From contig JAAQVN010000001.1 in assembly GCA_011754535.1 (NCBI GenBank), positions 1,922,001-1,986,000 on the forward strand: DNA of 64,000 bases, read 5' to 3'. Of the stretch, positions 30,404-40,974 are shown piece after piece. A program made the position numbers and the translations under genes. The notes beneath the pieces were generated by a model. It saw only the letters and a list, made by a program, of their open reading frames with translations. It made no database searches and was not told the origin of the DNA. This DNA comes from Enterobacter asburiae (lineage in GTDB: Bacteria; Pseudomonadota; Gammaproteobacteria; Enterobacterales; Enterobacteriaceae). Positions within the stretch are counted from its first letter, which is position 1; each line of letters opens with the position of its first letter.

Positions 30404-32260
30404 TTAACGGACGTTCGCGCAGGTCAGGCAAAACGCGTAACGACTTTGTGGATCGTTAAAGGCCGCGAGCTTATCGCTTTCCGCCTTCATTGCTTTCGCA
30501 GCCGTGGCCACCGGGGCAGGCAGGTACGCCTGCAGCGCCTCCGGCAGCATGGCGCGAACGGAAACGGACATGCTGTCCATCACCATATCGAAGAACGACG
30601 GCTCGTCCTGGTAATACTCAATATGCCACTGCTTGAGCTTCGCCAGTTCGGCGGCTTTCTTCACCGCGTCGTCGAAGTCGCCCAGGCTGTCGACCAGACC
30701 GTTACTCTTCGCATCCTGCCCGGTCCAGACGTGGCCCTGAGCAATCTGGTCGATCTGCTCAGGCGTCTTCTTACGCGAGTCGGCAACCAGCGTGATAAAG
30801 CGCTTATAGCCGTTCTCAATGCTCAGCTGCATCATCTCTGAAACTTCCGGCGGCAGGGATTTGGTCATCGACACATCCGCCAGCGGCGACGTGGAAACGC
30901 CATCGGTATGCACGCCCAGATAATCCAGACTGTTTTCCACGGTATTAATCACCCCGAAGATGCCGATCGAGCCGGTCAGCGTGCTTGGGTTCGCCACAAT
31001 GTAGTTGGCAGGCGTGGAGATCCAGTATCCGCCAGACGCGGCCATACCACCCATGGATACGACGACAGGCTTGCCGGCGGCACGCGCCGCGGCCAGTTCA
31101 GCGCGGATCACCTCGGAGGCGCTGACGCTGCCGCCAGGGCTGTTGACGCGCAGAACAATTGCTTTCACTTTCGGATCAAGACGTGCGTCGCGGATTTGCG
31201 ACGCGGTGGTGTCACCGCCGACGTTGCCCGGCGTTTCCTGACCGTCCATGATGGCGCCGTTAGCAAAGACCACGGCTACGCTGTCACCGCTATCGTCCGG
31301 TTTTTTCGCAGCATAGTCATACATGCTGATGGCGCTGTAGTTTTTGTCCTCTTTGCTCCAGCCAAACTGTTTGGTCAGGGCCTTTTCGATATCCGCACTG
31401 GTGCCCAGCGCGTCAACCAGCTTATTGTCGAGCGCGTATTTCGCAGTATCGCCTTCGACCTTACGCAGCCCGTCCAGCACGCCACGAGCGCCAGGGAACA
31501 CCTGCTCAGCGGTAATTTGACGGTTAGCGGCAACGGTGCCGAGATAGTTCTGCCACAGCTCGCCAATCCAGCGGCTGTCCGCTTCACGGGCGGCAGGAGA
31601 CATATCGTCGCGGATAAACGGCTCCACGGCAGATTTATAGGTGCCGACGCGGAAGACGTGGGTGGTGACCTTCAGCTTGTCGAGCAGCGATTTGTAGTAC
31701 AGGCCGTTGGTGGCAAAGCCGTGCAGATCGACCGTCCCCTGCGGAGAAAGCCAGATCTTATTGGCGAAGCTCGCCAGATAATATTGCCCCTGGCTGTAGC
31801 TGTCGCCCACGGCAATCACCGGCTTGCCGCTGTCGCGGAATTCGCGCAGCGCTTTCCCGATGTACTGCATGGAAGGCTGGTCGCCGCCGGCAAAATCTTT
31901 CAGATCCAGCACGATCCCGGTGATGTTACGGTCGTCTTTGGCCTGTCGGATGGTATCGACGATATCGAACAGGGAGTTCTCCTGCAGGCGGTCTGACGTC
32001 GCGCCAAACAGCTGTCGGCTGATAACCCCCAGACGGTTGCTGGTGGACGGTTTATCAACGATCACGCCGGTGATATCGAGTAACAGGGCCCCGCGAGTCG
32101 AATGCTGAGCCTGATTCGCGTTGCTGATATGCATCCAGATGCCCGCGCAAACCAGAACCAGCAGGATGAAGAAGATATTCATCACCAGGTTGCGGACGAA
32201 GTTGAGCAGTCGCCACGTCCATTTAAAGAAACCGGCAAAGATTCGCCAAAGGGTTCGCAT
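30404..32260 (-). CDS. sppA: Signal peptide peptidase SppA (67K, protease IV)
   Basis: Inner-membrane serine protease that digests cleaved signal peptides. 618 aa as in E. coli. One N-terminal TM (about 25-46, [17 protein letters not shown]), then duplicated SppA domains. The catalytic Lys209 is in [12 protein letters not shown] and nucleophile Ser409 in [12 protein letters not shown], each supplied by a different half. Starts [20 protein letters not shown]. Confidence 0.97.
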   Translation of the reverse strand: MRTLWRIFAGFFKWTWRLLNFVRNLVMNIFFILLVLVCAGIWMHISNANQAQHSTRGALLLDITGVIVDKPSTSNRLGVISRQLFGATSDRLQENSLFDIVDTIRQAKDDRNITGIVLDLKDFAGGDQPSMQYIGKALREFRDSGKPVIAVGDSYSQGQYYLASFANKIWLSPQGTVDLHGFATNGLYYKSLLDKLKVTTHVFRVGTYKSAVEPFIRDDMSPAAREADSRWIGELWQNYLGTVAANRQITAEQVFPGARGVLDGLRKVEGDTAKYALDNKLVDALGTSADIEKALTKQFGWSKEDKNYSAISMYDYAAKKPDDSGDSVAVVFANGAIMDGQETPGNVGGDTTASQIRDARLDPKVKAIVLRVNSPGGSVSASEVIRAELAAARAAGKPVVVSMGGMAASGGYWISTPANYIVANPSTLTGSIGIFGVINTVENSLDYLGVHTDGVSTSPLADVSMTKSLPPEVSEMMQLSIENGYKRFITLVADSRKKTPEQIDQIAQGHVWTGQDAKSNGLVDSLGDFDDAVKKAAELAKLKQWHIEYYQDEPSFFDMVMDSMSVSVRAMLPEALQAYLPAPVATAAKAMKAESDKLAAFNDPQSRYAFCLTCANVR

Positions 32261-32427
32261 GTATTCTCCCTAACCAGAAAATGACTGTTTCCGTCGCCAC
32301 TGGACGGTAATGTTGGGTTATCGTAATGACCCAACCGCCACTTGTCAGCAGGAATCGCCTGCCAGGCTGTAACAAAATCTGCCGTCGTGTTAATTTTGTG
32401 AGTAAATTTCAAGAAAGGAGTTAACCA

Positions 32428-32979
32428 ATGGATGCACTCGAACTGCTTGTTAACCGTCGTAGCGCGTCACGTCTGGCCGAACCTGCCCCTGTGGGCGAGC
32501 AGCTGGAAAACATTCTGCGTGCCGGCATGCGTGCCCCGGATCACGGCACGCTGCAGCCATGGCACTTCTTTGTGATTGAGGGTGAAGGCCGCGAACGTTT
32601 CAGTCAGTTGCTGGAGCAGGGGGCGATTGCCGCTGGGCAGGATGAGAAGGGGATTGATAAAGCCCGCAACGCGCCGTTCCGCGCCCCGATGATCGTTACC
32701 GTCGTGGCCAAATGCCAGGCTGACCATAAGGTGCCGGTCTGGGAGCAGGAAATGTCTGCCGGCTGTGCGGTGATGGCGATGCAAATGGCTGCCGTTGCAC
32801 AGGGGTTTAACGGTATCTGGCGCACCGGTCCGCTGACCGAGAGCGCTGCCGTGCGGGCAGGATTCTCCTGCGGTGAGCACGACAAAATTGTCGGCTTCCT
32901 CTATCTCGGTACCCCACAGCTTAAAGCCTCCAGCACCATTAGCGTGCCGGACACCACGCCTTTCGTCAGCCGTTTCTGA
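32428..32979 (+). CDS. ydjA: NAD(P)H nitroreductase YdjA
   Basis: 183-aa FMN-dependent nitroreductase-family protein, co-linear with E. coli YdjA, one of the smallest of the family. Conserved N-terminal [14 protein letters not shown]-phosphate contact and GIWRTGP. Physiological substrate unknown. Good Shine-Dalgarno AAGGAG. The gene is followed by a long hairpin before selD. Confidence 0.95.
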   Translation: MDALELLVNRRSASRLAEPAPVGEQLENILRAGMRAPDHGTLQPWHFFVIEGEGRERFSQLLEQGAIAAGQDEKGIDKARNAPFRAPMIVTVVAKCQADHKVPVWEQEMSAGCAVMAMQMAAVAQGFNGIWRTGPLTESAAVRAGFSCGEHDKIVGFLYLGTPQLKASSTISVPDTTPFVSRF

Positions 32980-32992
32980 TAACGCGCGCTAA

Positions 32993-33033
32993 ACTGTCTG
33001 GATTCTGAGCATCTGCCGCAGAATTCAGACAGT
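32993..33033 (+). repeat. Long stem-loop between ydjA and selD
   Basis: ACTGTCTG/CAGACAGT plus ATTCTG/CAGAAT form a 14-bp stem with one internal mismatch and an 11-nt loop, starting 14 nt after the ydjA stop and ending 62 nt before selD. There is no T-run after it, so it is not a classic terminator; it may be an mRNA 3'-end or selD leader structure. Confidence 0.6.
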
Positions 33034-33095
33034 CATACTTACCTCTTTATGGAATGAGCGCTACCATAGCGCGATTGAGATGACAGGAGACGTCC

Positions 33096-34139
33096 ATGAG
33101 CGAGCAAACCATTCGTTTAACGCAGTACAGCCACGGAGCCGGTTGCGGTTGTAAAATTTCCCCGAAAGTGCTGGAGACCATTCTGCACAGCGAACAGGCG
33201 AAGTTTGTCGACCCGAACCTGCTTGTCGGCAATGAAACGCGTGACGATGCGGCGGTTTATGACTTAGGTAACGGCACCAGCATTATCAGCACCACTGACT
33301 TCTTTATGCCGATTGTCGACAACCCGTTCGACTTCGGGCGCATCGCGGCCACCAACGCCATCAGCGATATCTTCGCTATGGGCGGTAAGCCGATCATGGC
33401 GATCGCCATTCTGGGCTGGCCGATCAACACCATTCCACCAGAAATCGCCCGCGAGGTGATTGATGGTGGGCGTTTCGCCTGCCAGCAGGCGGGAATTGCC
33501 CTGGCCGGCGGCCACTCGATTGATGCGCCGGAGCCGATCTTCGGCCTGGCCGTGACGGGCGTGGTGCCGACCGAGCGCGTGAAGCGCAACAGTACCGCGC
33601 AGGCGGGCTGCAGGCTCTTCCTCACCAAGCCGCTGGGCATTGGCGTGCTTACTACCGCCGAGAAAAAATCCCTGCTGAAACCGGAGCACAAAGGCCTGGC
33701 AACGGAAGTGATGTGCCAGATGAACCTCGCCGGTGCGGCGTTCGCCAATATCGACGGCGTGAAGGCGATGACCGACGTCACCGGTTTTGGCCTGCTGGGG
33801 CACCTCTCTGAGGTCTGTCAGGGCGCAGGCGTGCAGGCGCAGGTCTGGTATCAGGACGTGCCGAAGCTGCCGGGCGTGGAAGAGTACATTGCCCAGGGCG
33901 CGGTCCCGGGCGGTACCCAGCGCAATTTCGCCAGCTACGGTCACCTGATGGGTGAAATGCCAGAGGAGTGGCGCAACCTGCTGTGCGATCCGCAAACCTC
34001 CGGCGGTCTGCTGCTGGCGGTCACGCCGGAATCCGAAGCCGAGGTTCAGGCAACCGCGGCCGAGTTTGGCATCACCCTGACGGCGATCGGCGAGCTGGTG
34101 ACCGCACGCGGTGGCCGACCGATGATTGAGATCCGTTAA
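33096..34139 (+). CDS. selD: Selenide, water dikinase SelD
   Basis: Makes selenophosphate, the selenium donor for selenocysteine and selenouridine. 347 aa as in E. coli. N-terminal glycine-rich loop with Cys17, Cys19 and Lys20 (SHGAGCGCK), needed for activity. The active residue is Cys, not selenocysteine. ATP-binding motifs [13 protein letters not shown] and DPQTSGGLL. topB starts 4 bp after its stop, so the pair is translationally coupled. Confidence 0.97.
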   Translation: MSEQTIRLTQYSHGAGCGCKISPKVLETILHSEQAKFVDPNLLVGNETRDDAAVYDLGNGTSIISTTDFFMPIVDNPFDFGRIAATNAISDIFAMGGKPIMAIAILGWPINTIPPEIAREVIDGGRFACQQAGIALAGGHSIDAPEPIFGLAVTGVVPTERVKRNSTAQAGCRLFLTKPLGIGVLTTAEKKSLLKPEHKGLATEVMCQMNLAGAAFANIDGVKAMTDVTGFGLLGHLSEVCQGAGVQAQVWYQDVPKLPGVEEYIAQGAVPGGTQRNFASYGHLMGEMPEEWRNLLCDPQTSGGLLLAVTPESEAEVQATAAEFGITLTAIGELVTARGGRPMIEIR

Positions 34140-34143
34140 TTCG

Positions 34144-36051
34144 ATGCGGTTGTTTATTGCCGAAAAGCCGAGCCTGGCCCGAGCCATTGCCGACGTGCTG
34201 CCTAAGCCGCATCGCAAAGGCGACGGCTTTATCGAATGCGGTAACGGACAGGTGGTGACCTGGTGTATCGGCCACCTGCTTGAGCAGGCGCAACCGGACG
34301 TCTACGACAGCCGCTACGCCCGCTGGAACCTCAACGATCTGCCGATTGTGCCGGAAAAGTGGCGCCTTCAGCCTCGCCCGTCCGTTACCAAACAGCTCAA
34401 CGTTATTAAACGTTTTCTGCACGAGGCGACGGAAGTGGTCCACGCGGGTGACCCGGACAGAGAGGGGCAGCTGCTGGTGGACGAAGTGCTGGACTATCTT
34501 GAGCTGGCGCCGGAAAAGCGCCAGCAGGTGCAGCGCTGCCTGATCAACGACCTCAACCCGCAGGCGGTTGAGCGTGCCATATCGCGTCTGCGCGCCAACA
34601 GCGAATTTATCCCGCTGTGCGTCTCCGCGCTGGCGCGTGCACGCGCCGACTGGCTTTACGGGATCAACATGACCCGCGCCTACACTATCCTCGGGCGCAA
34701 CGCGGGCTATCAGGGCGTGCTTTCCGTGGGCCGTGTGCAGACGCCGGTGCTGGGGCTGGTGGTGCGTCGCGATGAAGAGATTGAGAACTTCGTCGCCAAA
34801 GATTTCTTTGAAGTGAAAGCCCACATCGTCACGCCAAAAGACGAACGCTTTACCGCCGTCTGGCAGCCGAGTGATGCCTGCGAGTCGTATCAGGACGAAG
34901 AGGGGCGGCTGCTGCATCGTCCGCTGGCGGAGCACGTGGTCAACCGTATTACCGGCCAGCCCGCTATCGTCACCAGCTATAACGATAAACGGGAATCAGA
35001 ACCCGCGCCGCTGCCGTTCTCCCTTTCTGCTCTGCAGATTGAGGCCGCGAAGCGCTTTGGTCTCAGCGCGCAGAACGTGCTGGACATCTGTCAGAAGCTT
35101 TACGAAACCCACAAGCTGATCACCTATCCGCGTTCGGACAGCCGCTATCTGCCGGAAGAGCACTTTGCCGGACGCCACTCGGTGATGAACGCCATCGGCG
35201 TCCACGCGCCGGATCTGCTCCCGCAGCCCGTCGTTAACCCGGATACCCATAACCGCTGCTGGGATGACAAAAAGGTGGATGCCCACCACGCGATTATCCC
35301 GACGGCGCGTGCCAGCAGCGTCAACCTGACCGATAACGAAGCGAAGGTGTATAACCTGATCGCCCGTCAGTACCTGATGCAGTTCTGCCCGGACGCGGTA
35401 TTCCGTAAGTGCGTGATTGAGCTTGAGATTGCCAAAGGCAAGTTTATCGCCAAGGCGCGTTTCCTTGCGGAAGCAGGCTGGCGCACGCTGCTCGGCAACA
35501 AAGAGCGCGACGAGGAGAACGACGGCACGCCGCTGCCGGTGGTGGCGAAAGATGACGAACTGCTGTGTGAAAAAGGCGAAGTGGTTGAACGACAGACTCA
35601 GCCGCCGCGCCACTTCACCGATGCGACGCTACTTTCCGCCATGACCGGGATCGCCCGCTTTGTGCAGGATAAAGATCTGAAGAAGATCCTGCGCGCCACC
35701 GACGGTCTGGGTACGGAAGCGACCCGCGCGGGGATCATCGAACTGCTCTTTAAGCGCGGTTTTCTCGAGAAAAAGGGACGCTACATCCACTCAACGGAAC
35801 CGGGCCGGGCGCTAATTCACTCTCTGCCGGAGCTGGCCGCCCGGCCGGACATGACCGCACACTGGGAATCGGTGCTGACGCAGATCAGCGAGAAGCAGTG
35901 TCGTTACCAGGACTTTATGCAGCCGCTGGTCGGGACGCTTTACCAGCTGATCGATCAGGCGCGTAGCACGCCGGTGAAAACGTTCAGAGGGATGGTTGCA
36001 CCCGGTAGCGGCGCGAAGAAACCGTTTAAAAAGAAAAAGAGCGCGGCCTGA
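34144..36051 (+). CDS. topB: DNA topoisomerase III
   Basis: Type IA topoisomerase; decatenates and relaxes negatively supercoiled DNA. 635 aa against 653 in E. coli. TOPRIM domain at the N-terminus ([28 protein letters not shown]), active-site Tyr in [12 protein letters not shown] (E. coli Tyr328). The difference in length is in the basic C-terminal tail, which here stops after [14 protein letters not shown] at 34144 chosen for MRLFIAEKP. Confidence 0.97.
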   Translation: MRLFIAEKPSLARAIADVLPKPHRKGDGFIECGNGQVVTWCIGHLLEQAQPDVYDSRYARWNLNDLPIVPEKWRLQPRPSVTKQLNVIKRFLHEATEVVHAGDPDREGQLLVDEVLDYLELAPEKRQQVQRCLINDLNPQAVERAISRLRANSEFIPLCVSALARARADWLYGINMTRAYTILGRNAGYQGVLSVGRVQTPVLGLVVRRDEEIENFVAKDFFEVKAHIVTPKDERFTAVWQPSDACESYQDEEGRLLHRPLAEHVVNRITGQPAIVTSYNDKRESEPAPLPFSLSALQIEAAKRFGLSAQNVLDICQKLYETHKLITYPRSDSRYLPEEHFAGRHSVMNAIGVHAPDLLPQPVVNPDTHNRCWDDKKVDAHHAIIPTARASSVNLTDNEAKVYNLIARQYLMQFCPDAVFRKCVIELEIAKGKFIAKARFLAEAGWRTLLGNKERDEENDGTPLPVVAKDDELLCEKGEVVERQTQPPRHFTDATLLSAMTGIARFVQDKDLKKILRATDGLGTEATRAGIIELLFKRGFLEKKGRYIHSTEPGRALIHSLPELAARPDMTAHWESVLTQISEKQCRYQDFMQPLVGTLYQLIDQARSTPVKTFRGMVAPGSGAKKPFKKKKSAA

Positions 36052-36064
36052 TACGCCCGGTTTT

Positions 36065-36110
36065 CTCCCTCTCCCTGTGGGAGAGGGCCGGGGTGAGGGC
36101 ACCCGGCCGT
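36065..36110 (+). repeat. Intergenic palindromic repeat, copy A
   Basis: CCCTCTCCC-TGT-GGGAGAGGG hairpin followed by a GGGGTGAGGGCACCCGGCCG tail, between converging topB and gdhA. Copies B (54864) and C (61921) share the hairpin and GTGAGGGCATCAGGCCGCAC-like tail. It probably also ends transcription from both sides. Confidence 0.7.
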
Positions 36111-36122
36111 ACGATATAAACC

Positions 36123-37466
36123 TTAAATCACACCCTGCCCAATCATCGCATCCGCTACCTTCACGAACCCGGCAATATTCGCGCCGCGCACGTAGTTGGT
36201 CTGTGACGCTTCACCGCCGTACTCCACGCAGGCGTGGTGAATATCCAGCATGATGTGGTGCAGACGGGCATCCACTTTCTCCGCCTTCCAGCCGAGACGC
36301 GCGGCGTTTTGCGCCATCTCCAGACCGGACGTTGCCACGCCGCCCGCGTTAGCGGCCTTGCCCGGCGCAAACAGCACGCCCGCTTCCAGGAACAGATCCG
36401 TCGCCTCGATAGTGGTCGGCATATTCGCCCCTTCGGCTACCGCCTTCACGCCGTTGGTAATCAGCGTGCGCGCGGCGTCCGCGTCCAGCTCGTTTTGCGT
36501 GGCGCACGGCAGGGCGATATCCACCGGCACGCCCCACGGCTGTTTACCTTCCAGATACGTCAGGCCAAACTCTGCGGCATAATCGGCAAGTCTGCCATCG
36601 CGGCTGGCTTTGATTTCGCACAGGCGCGCCAGCTTCTCAGCCGTAAAGCCCGCTTCATCCACGACCGTGCCCTTAGAGTCGGAGGCCGTCACCACGCGGG
36701 CGCCAAACTGCATCGCTTTTTCGATAGCGTACTGCGCCACGTTACCGGAGCCGGAAACCGCCACGCGCATCCCTTCAAAACCTAAGCCGTGACGCTTGAG
36801 CATTGCCTCGGTGAAGTAAACCAGGCCGTAGCCGGTCGCCTCCGGGCGGATCAGACTGCCGCCAAACGAAAGCCCTTTACCGGTAAAGACGCAGGCGCTG
36901 TTATTGGAGAGTTTTTTCATCATCCCGGCCATAAAGCCCACTTCGCGGGCCCCCACGCCGATATCCCCCGCCGGTACGTCGGTGTCCGGGCCGAGGTGGC
37001 GGTAGAGCTCGGTCATCAGCGCCTGACAGAAACGCATCACTTCGCCTTCGCTTTTGCCTTTGGGATCGAAATCACTCCCGCCTTTACCGCCGCCCATTGG
37101 CAGGGTGGTGAGCGCATTTTTAAACGTCTGCTCAAAGCCGAGGAATTTCAGAATCGACAGGTTCACGGAAGGGTGGAAGCGCATGCCGCCCTTAAACGGA
37201 CCGATGGCGGAGTTAAACTGCACGCGCCAGGCGCGGTTGACCTGCACCTGGTTATGGTCATCCACCCAGGTCACGCGGAACTGGATCACGCGTTCTGGCT
37301 CAACCAGACGTTCCAGCAGCGACAGTTGACGATAGCGCGGGTTTTCTTCAAGGAACGGCCAGAGGGTGGTCATTACTTCACGAACGGCCTGAGCAAACTC
37401 GCTTTGGTGCGGGTCGCGCTGCTGAACATGGGCAAGGAAACTTTCCAGAGAGCGTGTCTGATCCAT
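36123..37466 (-). CDS. gdhA: NADP-specific glutamate dehydrogenase
   Basis: Assimilates ammonium into glutamate from 2-oxoglutarate when energy is limiting. 447 aa as in E. coli. Catalytic lysine in LPMGGGKGGSDFDPKGK, substrate PAGDIGVGAREVG, Rossmann GSGNVAQYA. In E. coli ynjI lies between gdhA and topB; here the two converge directly with only a repeat between them. Confidence 0.98.
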   Translation of the reverse strand: MDQTRSLESFLAHVQQRDPHQSEFAQAVREVMTTLWPFLEENPRYRQLSLLERLVEPERVIQFRVTWVDDHNQVQVNRAWRVQFNSAIGPFKGGMRFHPSVNLSILKFLGFEQTFKNALTTLPMGGGKGGSDFDPKGKSEGEVMRFCQALMTELYRHLGPDTDVPAGDIGVGAREVGFMAGMMKKLSNNSACVFTGKGLSFGGSLIRPEATGYGLVYFTEAMLKRHGLGFEGMRVAVSGSGNVAQYAIEKAMQFGARVVTASDSKGTVVDEAGFTAEKLARLCEIKASRDGRLADYAAEFGLTYLEGKQPWGVPVDIALPCATQNELDADAARTLITNGVKAVAEGANMPTTIEATDLFLEAGVLFAPGKAANAGGVATSGLEMAQNAARLGWKAEKVDARLHHIMLDIHHACVEYGGEASQTNYVRGANIAGFVKVADAMIGQGVI

Positions 37467-37693
37467 AGATATAAGAACCTCTTATAGTAATTTATGTCTG
37501 TTGCTTATGCGATTTGTGTTGTTTTTTTGACTATACCACCCGTACCGCTTTGTGAAGCAAGCGGAAATGTATGCCGAAAGGGAAATTAATGACCCGGGCC
37601 GCGTCATAACAAAAAGCGATGATGCGCGAAATTAAAGATTCTGCCCGATTTACCGTTATAGTCATTAACAGGAGACAACAGGAAGAGAAGTCT

Positions 37694-37966
37694 ATGAACC
37701 GTTACGTGATGGCCGCGTTATCATTGATGTTGACCGCAGGCGCGCAGGCTGACCGCATTCGCCCGGATGTAGAAGTGAATGTGCCGCCGGAGGTGTTTAG
37801 CTCCAGCGGCCAGCGCGCGCAGCCGTGTAACCAGTGCTGCATCTACCAGGATCAAAACTATTCTGAAGGGGCCGTCGTGAAGGCCGATGGCGTGCTGCTC
37901 CAGTGCCAGCGCGATGAACGTACCATCAGCACGAATCCGCTGGTCTGGCGGCGCGTAAAAGAATAA
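37694..37966 (+). CDS. ynjH: DUF1496 protein YnjH
   Basis: 90-aa exported protein, nearly identical to E. coli YnjH; function unknown. Signal peptide MNRYVMAALSLMLTAGAQA with cleavage before DRIRPD. The mature part has three clustered cysteines (QPCNQCCIYQ) plus one later (LLQCQRD), suggesting disulfides. ATG at 37694 after AGGAAGAGAAG. Its 3' end overlaps the converging nudG by 41 bp. Confidence 0.93.
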   Translation: MNRYVMAALSLMLTAGAQADRIRPDVEVNVPPEVFSSSGQRAQPCNQCCIYQDQNYSEGAVVKADGVLLQCQRDERTISTNPLVWRRVKE

Positions 37967-38342
37967 ACGCCTCCAGCAGCGGGATATCCGCAGGGGCCAG
38001 GCTGTAGCAAAGCGCCTCTTCCGGCGTACACCACACCAGCGCGCTGTGGTAGTGCGCCGTTAACTCTCCGCTGAAGGTGGGCACGTGCCAGGCATGCAGG
38101 TTAATTAACCGCTGTGATACCTCGCGCTGATGGCTTGCCACGTACTGCTCAGGCTGTGCCTCAATACCCAGCTCTTCACGCAGCTCGCGGATAAGCGCCT
38201 CGGGATGGGTTTCTCCGGCCTCCACTTTGCCGCCAGCGAACTCCCACATACCCGGCTGGTCGGCGTGAGCAGGGCGCTGCGCCAGTAAAATTTTGTCGTC
38301 TTTTTCGATGATGGCCGCAACGACATCGACTGTTTTTAGCAT
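37926..38342 (-). CDS. nudG: CTP/pyrimidine pyrophosphohydrolase NudG
   Basis: Nudix enzyme of the MutT group that hydrolyses 5-methyl-dCTP, CTP and oxidised dNTPs. 138 aa (E. coli 135). Nudix box in GGKVEAGETHPEALIRELRE continuing ELGI; MutT-like QRPAHADQPGMWEFAGGKVE before it. ATG at 38340-38342 gives MLKTVDVVAAIIE; a TTG three codons upstream is less likely. Tail-to-tail overlap of 41 bp with ynjH. Confidence 0.95.
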   Translation of the reverse strand: MLKTVDVVAAIIEKDDKILLAQRPAHADQPGMWEFAGGKVEAGETHPEALIRELREELGIEAQPEQYVASHQREVSQRLINLHAWHVPTFSGELTAHYHSALVWCTPEEALCYSLAPADIPLLEAFILLRAARPADSC

Positions 38343-38417
38343 GGTCGTCAATACTTGATAGCGAAAAACGCCATATTATCGTGCCCTTTCAAAGAGTCCA
38401 GCCATCAGGAGAATCAG

Positions 38418-38987
38418 GTGAAAGAGACGTCCACCTGGGTAGAGCCCATCCCAACCCTTCCGGCGAGCGTAAAACCCATTGCCGCCGCGCAGCGAAAACA
38501 CTTCGGCGCCGTGCTGAACCCCACGCGCTGGTGGGGACGCATGCCGCGTCTGTTCTGGCTGGTCGCCTTGTTCGTGGCCTTTCTGGAGCGCAGAAAAGCG
38601 CGCCTGACGCCAGTGCTGCGCTCGCTGCTCATGACGCGCGTATCGCAGCTGTGCCACTGTGCGTTCTGCATTGATGCCAACAGCCTGCGCCTGGCCGAGC
38701 GCTGCGGCGCGCTGGATAAAGTCCAGGCCGTGAGCGGCTGGACTGATTCTGACTTGTTCAGTGAACAGGAGCGCGCGGCACTGGCCTATGCGGAGGCGGT
38801 GACCGCCACGCCACCCCGGGTGGATGAGGCCGTCAAAACGGCGATGAAACGCCACTTTACGGATGATGCCATCACTGAAATGACGGCACTCATTGCTTTT
38901 CAGAATCTCTCGGCCCGGTTTAATGCCGCGCTGGATATTCCGGCTCAGGGGCTGTGCGCCACGTTTAAAGGGAAGCCAGATGCTTGA
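38418..38987 (+). CDS. ynjA: Carboxymuconolactone decarboxylase-family protein YnjA
   Basis: 189 aa, AhpD-like fold, homologue of E. coli YnjA. The redox pair CHCAFC (around 75-80) matches the CxxC of AhpD alkylhydroperoxidases; NLSARFNAALDIPAQGLC is conserved with E. coli. Enzymatic role untested. GTG start after AGGAG (6-nt spacing). It overlaps ynjF by 8 bp (ATG inside its last codons). In E. coli ynjA heads the ynjABCDE operon; here it has moved next to ynjF. Confidence 0.88.
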   Translation: MKETSTWVEPIPTLPASVKPIAAAQRKHFGAVLNPTRWWGRMPRLFWLVALFVAFLERRKARLTPVLRSLLMTRVSQLCHCAFCIDANSLRLAERCGALDKVQAVSGWTDSDLFSEQERAALAYAEAVTATPPRVDEAVKTAMKRHFTDDAITEMTALIAFQNLSARFNAALDIPAQGLCATFKGKPDA

Positions 38988-39597
38988 CCGTCACCTGCAC
39001 CCGCGGGTAAAGCCCGCTCTGAACCGTCTGGTTTCCATGCTGGATAAGCCGGGCATTACGCCCGACGGGCTAACGCTTGCCGGGTTTGCCATCGGCCTGC
39101 TGGCGCTGCCGTTTCTGGCCCTCGGCTGGTATCTGGCGGCGCTGGTTGCCATCGTTCTGAACCGCCTGCTGGATGGTCTGGACGGCGCGCTGGCGCGTCG
39201 GAGAGGGCTGACGGATGCGGGAGGGTTTCTGGATATCGCCCTCGATTTTCTGTTCTACGCGCTGGTGCCGTTTGGCTTTGCGCTGGCTGCACCCGCAGAG
39301 AATACGCTGGCCGCCGCCTGGCTGCTGTTTGCGTTTATCGGTACCGGCAGCAGTTTTCTGGCCTTTGCCGCGCTGGCCGCGAAGCATAACATCGACAACC
39401 CCGGCTATGCGCACAAGTCGTTTTACTATATCGGCGGATTAACGGAAGGGACGGAAACCATCGCGCTGTTCGTGCTGTGCTGCCTGTTTCCGGCCCACTT
39501 TACGCTGTTCGCGTGGATATTCGGCGCGCTGTGCTGGCTGACCACCACAACGCGCATCTGGAGCGGCTACGTGACGCTGAAGTCACTCGCCCCTTAG
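38980..39597 (+). CDS. ynjF: CDP-alcohol phosphatidyltransferase family protein YnjF
   Basis: 205-aa inner-membrane protein with about five to six TM segments. The CDP-alcohol phosphotransferase motif is seen in LLDGLDGALARRRGLTDAGG followed by FLDIALD, with all conserved Asp residues. Product unknown. Close to E. coli YnjF (206 aa). Start ATG at 38980 gives MLDRHLHPRVKP. Its stop overlaps that of the converging ynjE by 3 bp. Confidence 0.93.
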   Translation: MLDRHLHPRVKPALNRLVSMLDKPGITPDGLTLAGFAIGLLALPFLALGWYLAALVAIVLNRLLDGLDGALARRRGLTDAGGFLDIALDFLFYALVPFGFALAAPAENTLAAAWLLFAFIGTGSSFLAFAALAAKHNIDNPGYAHKSFYYIGGLTEGTETIALFVLCCLFPAHFTLFAWIFGALCWLTTTTRIWSGYVTLKSLAP

Positions 39598-40901
39598 AGA
39601 GTGCTTTCCGGCCCGCGCTCGCCGGTAGTGACCGGGTTCTGCGGGTGGCTGCTCCATTCATACCAGCCGCCGTCATAGACGGAGACGTGCTTCCAGCCCA
39701 TCGCCCGGGCGTACATAAAGGTTTCTGACGCTCGCCAGCCGGTGCCGCAGTAAAACGCGACCTGCTGTTCCGGCAGGATGTTCCAGCTTTTCCACTGGGC
39801 GGCGATATCGTCCGCGCTGCGCATGGTGCCATCCGGGTTATGGAAGTCTTCCATATGGGTGGCATCGCTGCCCGCATGGCCCCAGCGGGCGCCGGCAATT
39901 TCACCTTTTGGCTTGATGTAGCTGTAGCCGCTGGTTTCGCCGATAAACTCCGGCCACGAACGAATGCTGACCAGGGAGGCATCCTGGCGGTGCAGCATGC
40001 CGCGCGCCTGTTCCATATCCACCATCAGCTGCGGCTGGCCGGGGATCGGCGCGCCAAAATCAGCGGCCGGAGCTACTTTAGCGGGCATGCCGCGCTCAAC
40101 TGGCAGACCGGCATCTGACCACGCCTTCCAGCCGCCATCGAGAATGCGCACATCCTTCACGCCCGCGTACAGCATAATCTGTGCCACGCGCGCGGCGGCG
40201 TAAACGTCACGGCCATACAGAATGACGGTGGTATCGTGACGGATCCCGTGCTTTGCCAGCATCGCTTTCAGTCTTTCGTCGGAGACTTTATTCCACAGCG
40301 GCTCGCTTTCCACCTCATTAGTGTCGATGTAGCCCGCGCCGGGAATGTGGTTCAGCAGGTAAAACTTCGGCGCGCCCCAGGCAGCTTCAATAACTTTCCA
40401 TTCGCCCGCCGGCGCGGCGGTCACCGGTTTACCCTGCTGGAGCTGGTGGATCCACTGCGGGTAGACGAGCTGTTCAAAGTGCGCCAGACGCTGAAGGCGG
40501 TCGGGCACCTGCAGGGCATCGCTGAGAAGCGAAACGTGGCGGTATCCGACTTTCTCCAGGCGGGCTTTCACCGCCTGGCTGGCGCCACTGTCGCCGTATA
40601 GCGCGATGGCCGTCCCCGGCGTCAGCTGATGCTGCCTGGCCCAAAGCGCAATCTGCTCGTCGCTCATTGCATCAAGCCAGGCGGCAGCCAGGTTGAGCGC
40701 TTTGGGTTCATGCCCGGATGGGCCGCTGAGGGTCTGCGGCCAGCCGTTATAGAAGGCGCTGGGGCGGGTGTCGATTGCCGCGCCGTGCTGTGCCTGAAGC
40801 TGAGACAGCGTCATCGTATTGGTCATATCAGCTGCCAGAGAGGAAAAAGAGGCGAGGCCGCAGATCAGGGCCAGCGCGGTCAGTTGAGAAACACGTTTCA
40901 T
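39594..40901 (-). CDS. ynjE: Sulfurtransferase YnjE
   Basis: Exported multi-domain rhodanese, 435 aa as in E. coli. Signal peptide about 1-23 (MKRVSQLTALALICGLASFS, then SLAA). Three rhodanese domains; the last carries the catalytic loop FYCGTGWRASE (E. coli Cys385). E. coli YnjE can accept sulfur and has been tied to molybdenum cofactor sulfur supply. It lies 73 bp downstream of ynjD, likely in the ynjBCDE operon. Confidence 0.94.
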   Translation of the reverse strand: MKRVSQLTALALICGLASFSSLAADMTNTMTLSQLQAQHGAAIDTRPSAFYNGWPQTLSGPSGHEPKALNLAAAWLDAMSDEQIALWARQHQLTPGTAIALYGDSGASQAVKARLEKVGYRHVSLLSDALQVPDRLQRLAHFEQLVYPQWIHQLQQGKPVTAAPAGEWKVIEAAWGAPKFYLLNHIPGAGYIDTNEVESEPLWNKVSDERLKAMLAKHGIRHDTTVILYGRDVYAAARVAQIMLYAGVKDVRILDGGWKAWSDAGLPVERGMPAKVAPAADFGAPIPGQPQLMVDMEQARGMLHRQDASLVSIRSWPEFIGETSGYSYIKPKGEIAGARWGHAGSDATHMEDFHNPDGTMRSADDIAAQWKSWNILPEQQVAFYCGTGWRASETFMYARAMGWKHVSVYDGGWYEWSSHPQNPVTTGERGPESTL

Positions 40902-40974
40902 CGAATAACCTGACGTCAGTAAAAGAGGGGGGCATTGTCGTCTCTCCCGAAACGGAAAACATTGCGTTAGCACA

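Noticed and set aside
30908..31996. 362-codon plus-strand frame opposite sppA
   Set aside because: Antisense shadow of a well conserved gene; no start signal or family match.
33096..33160. Selenocysteine codon in selD
   Set aside because: The active-site position is Cys17 encoded by TGC; no in-frame TGA or SECIS-like element.
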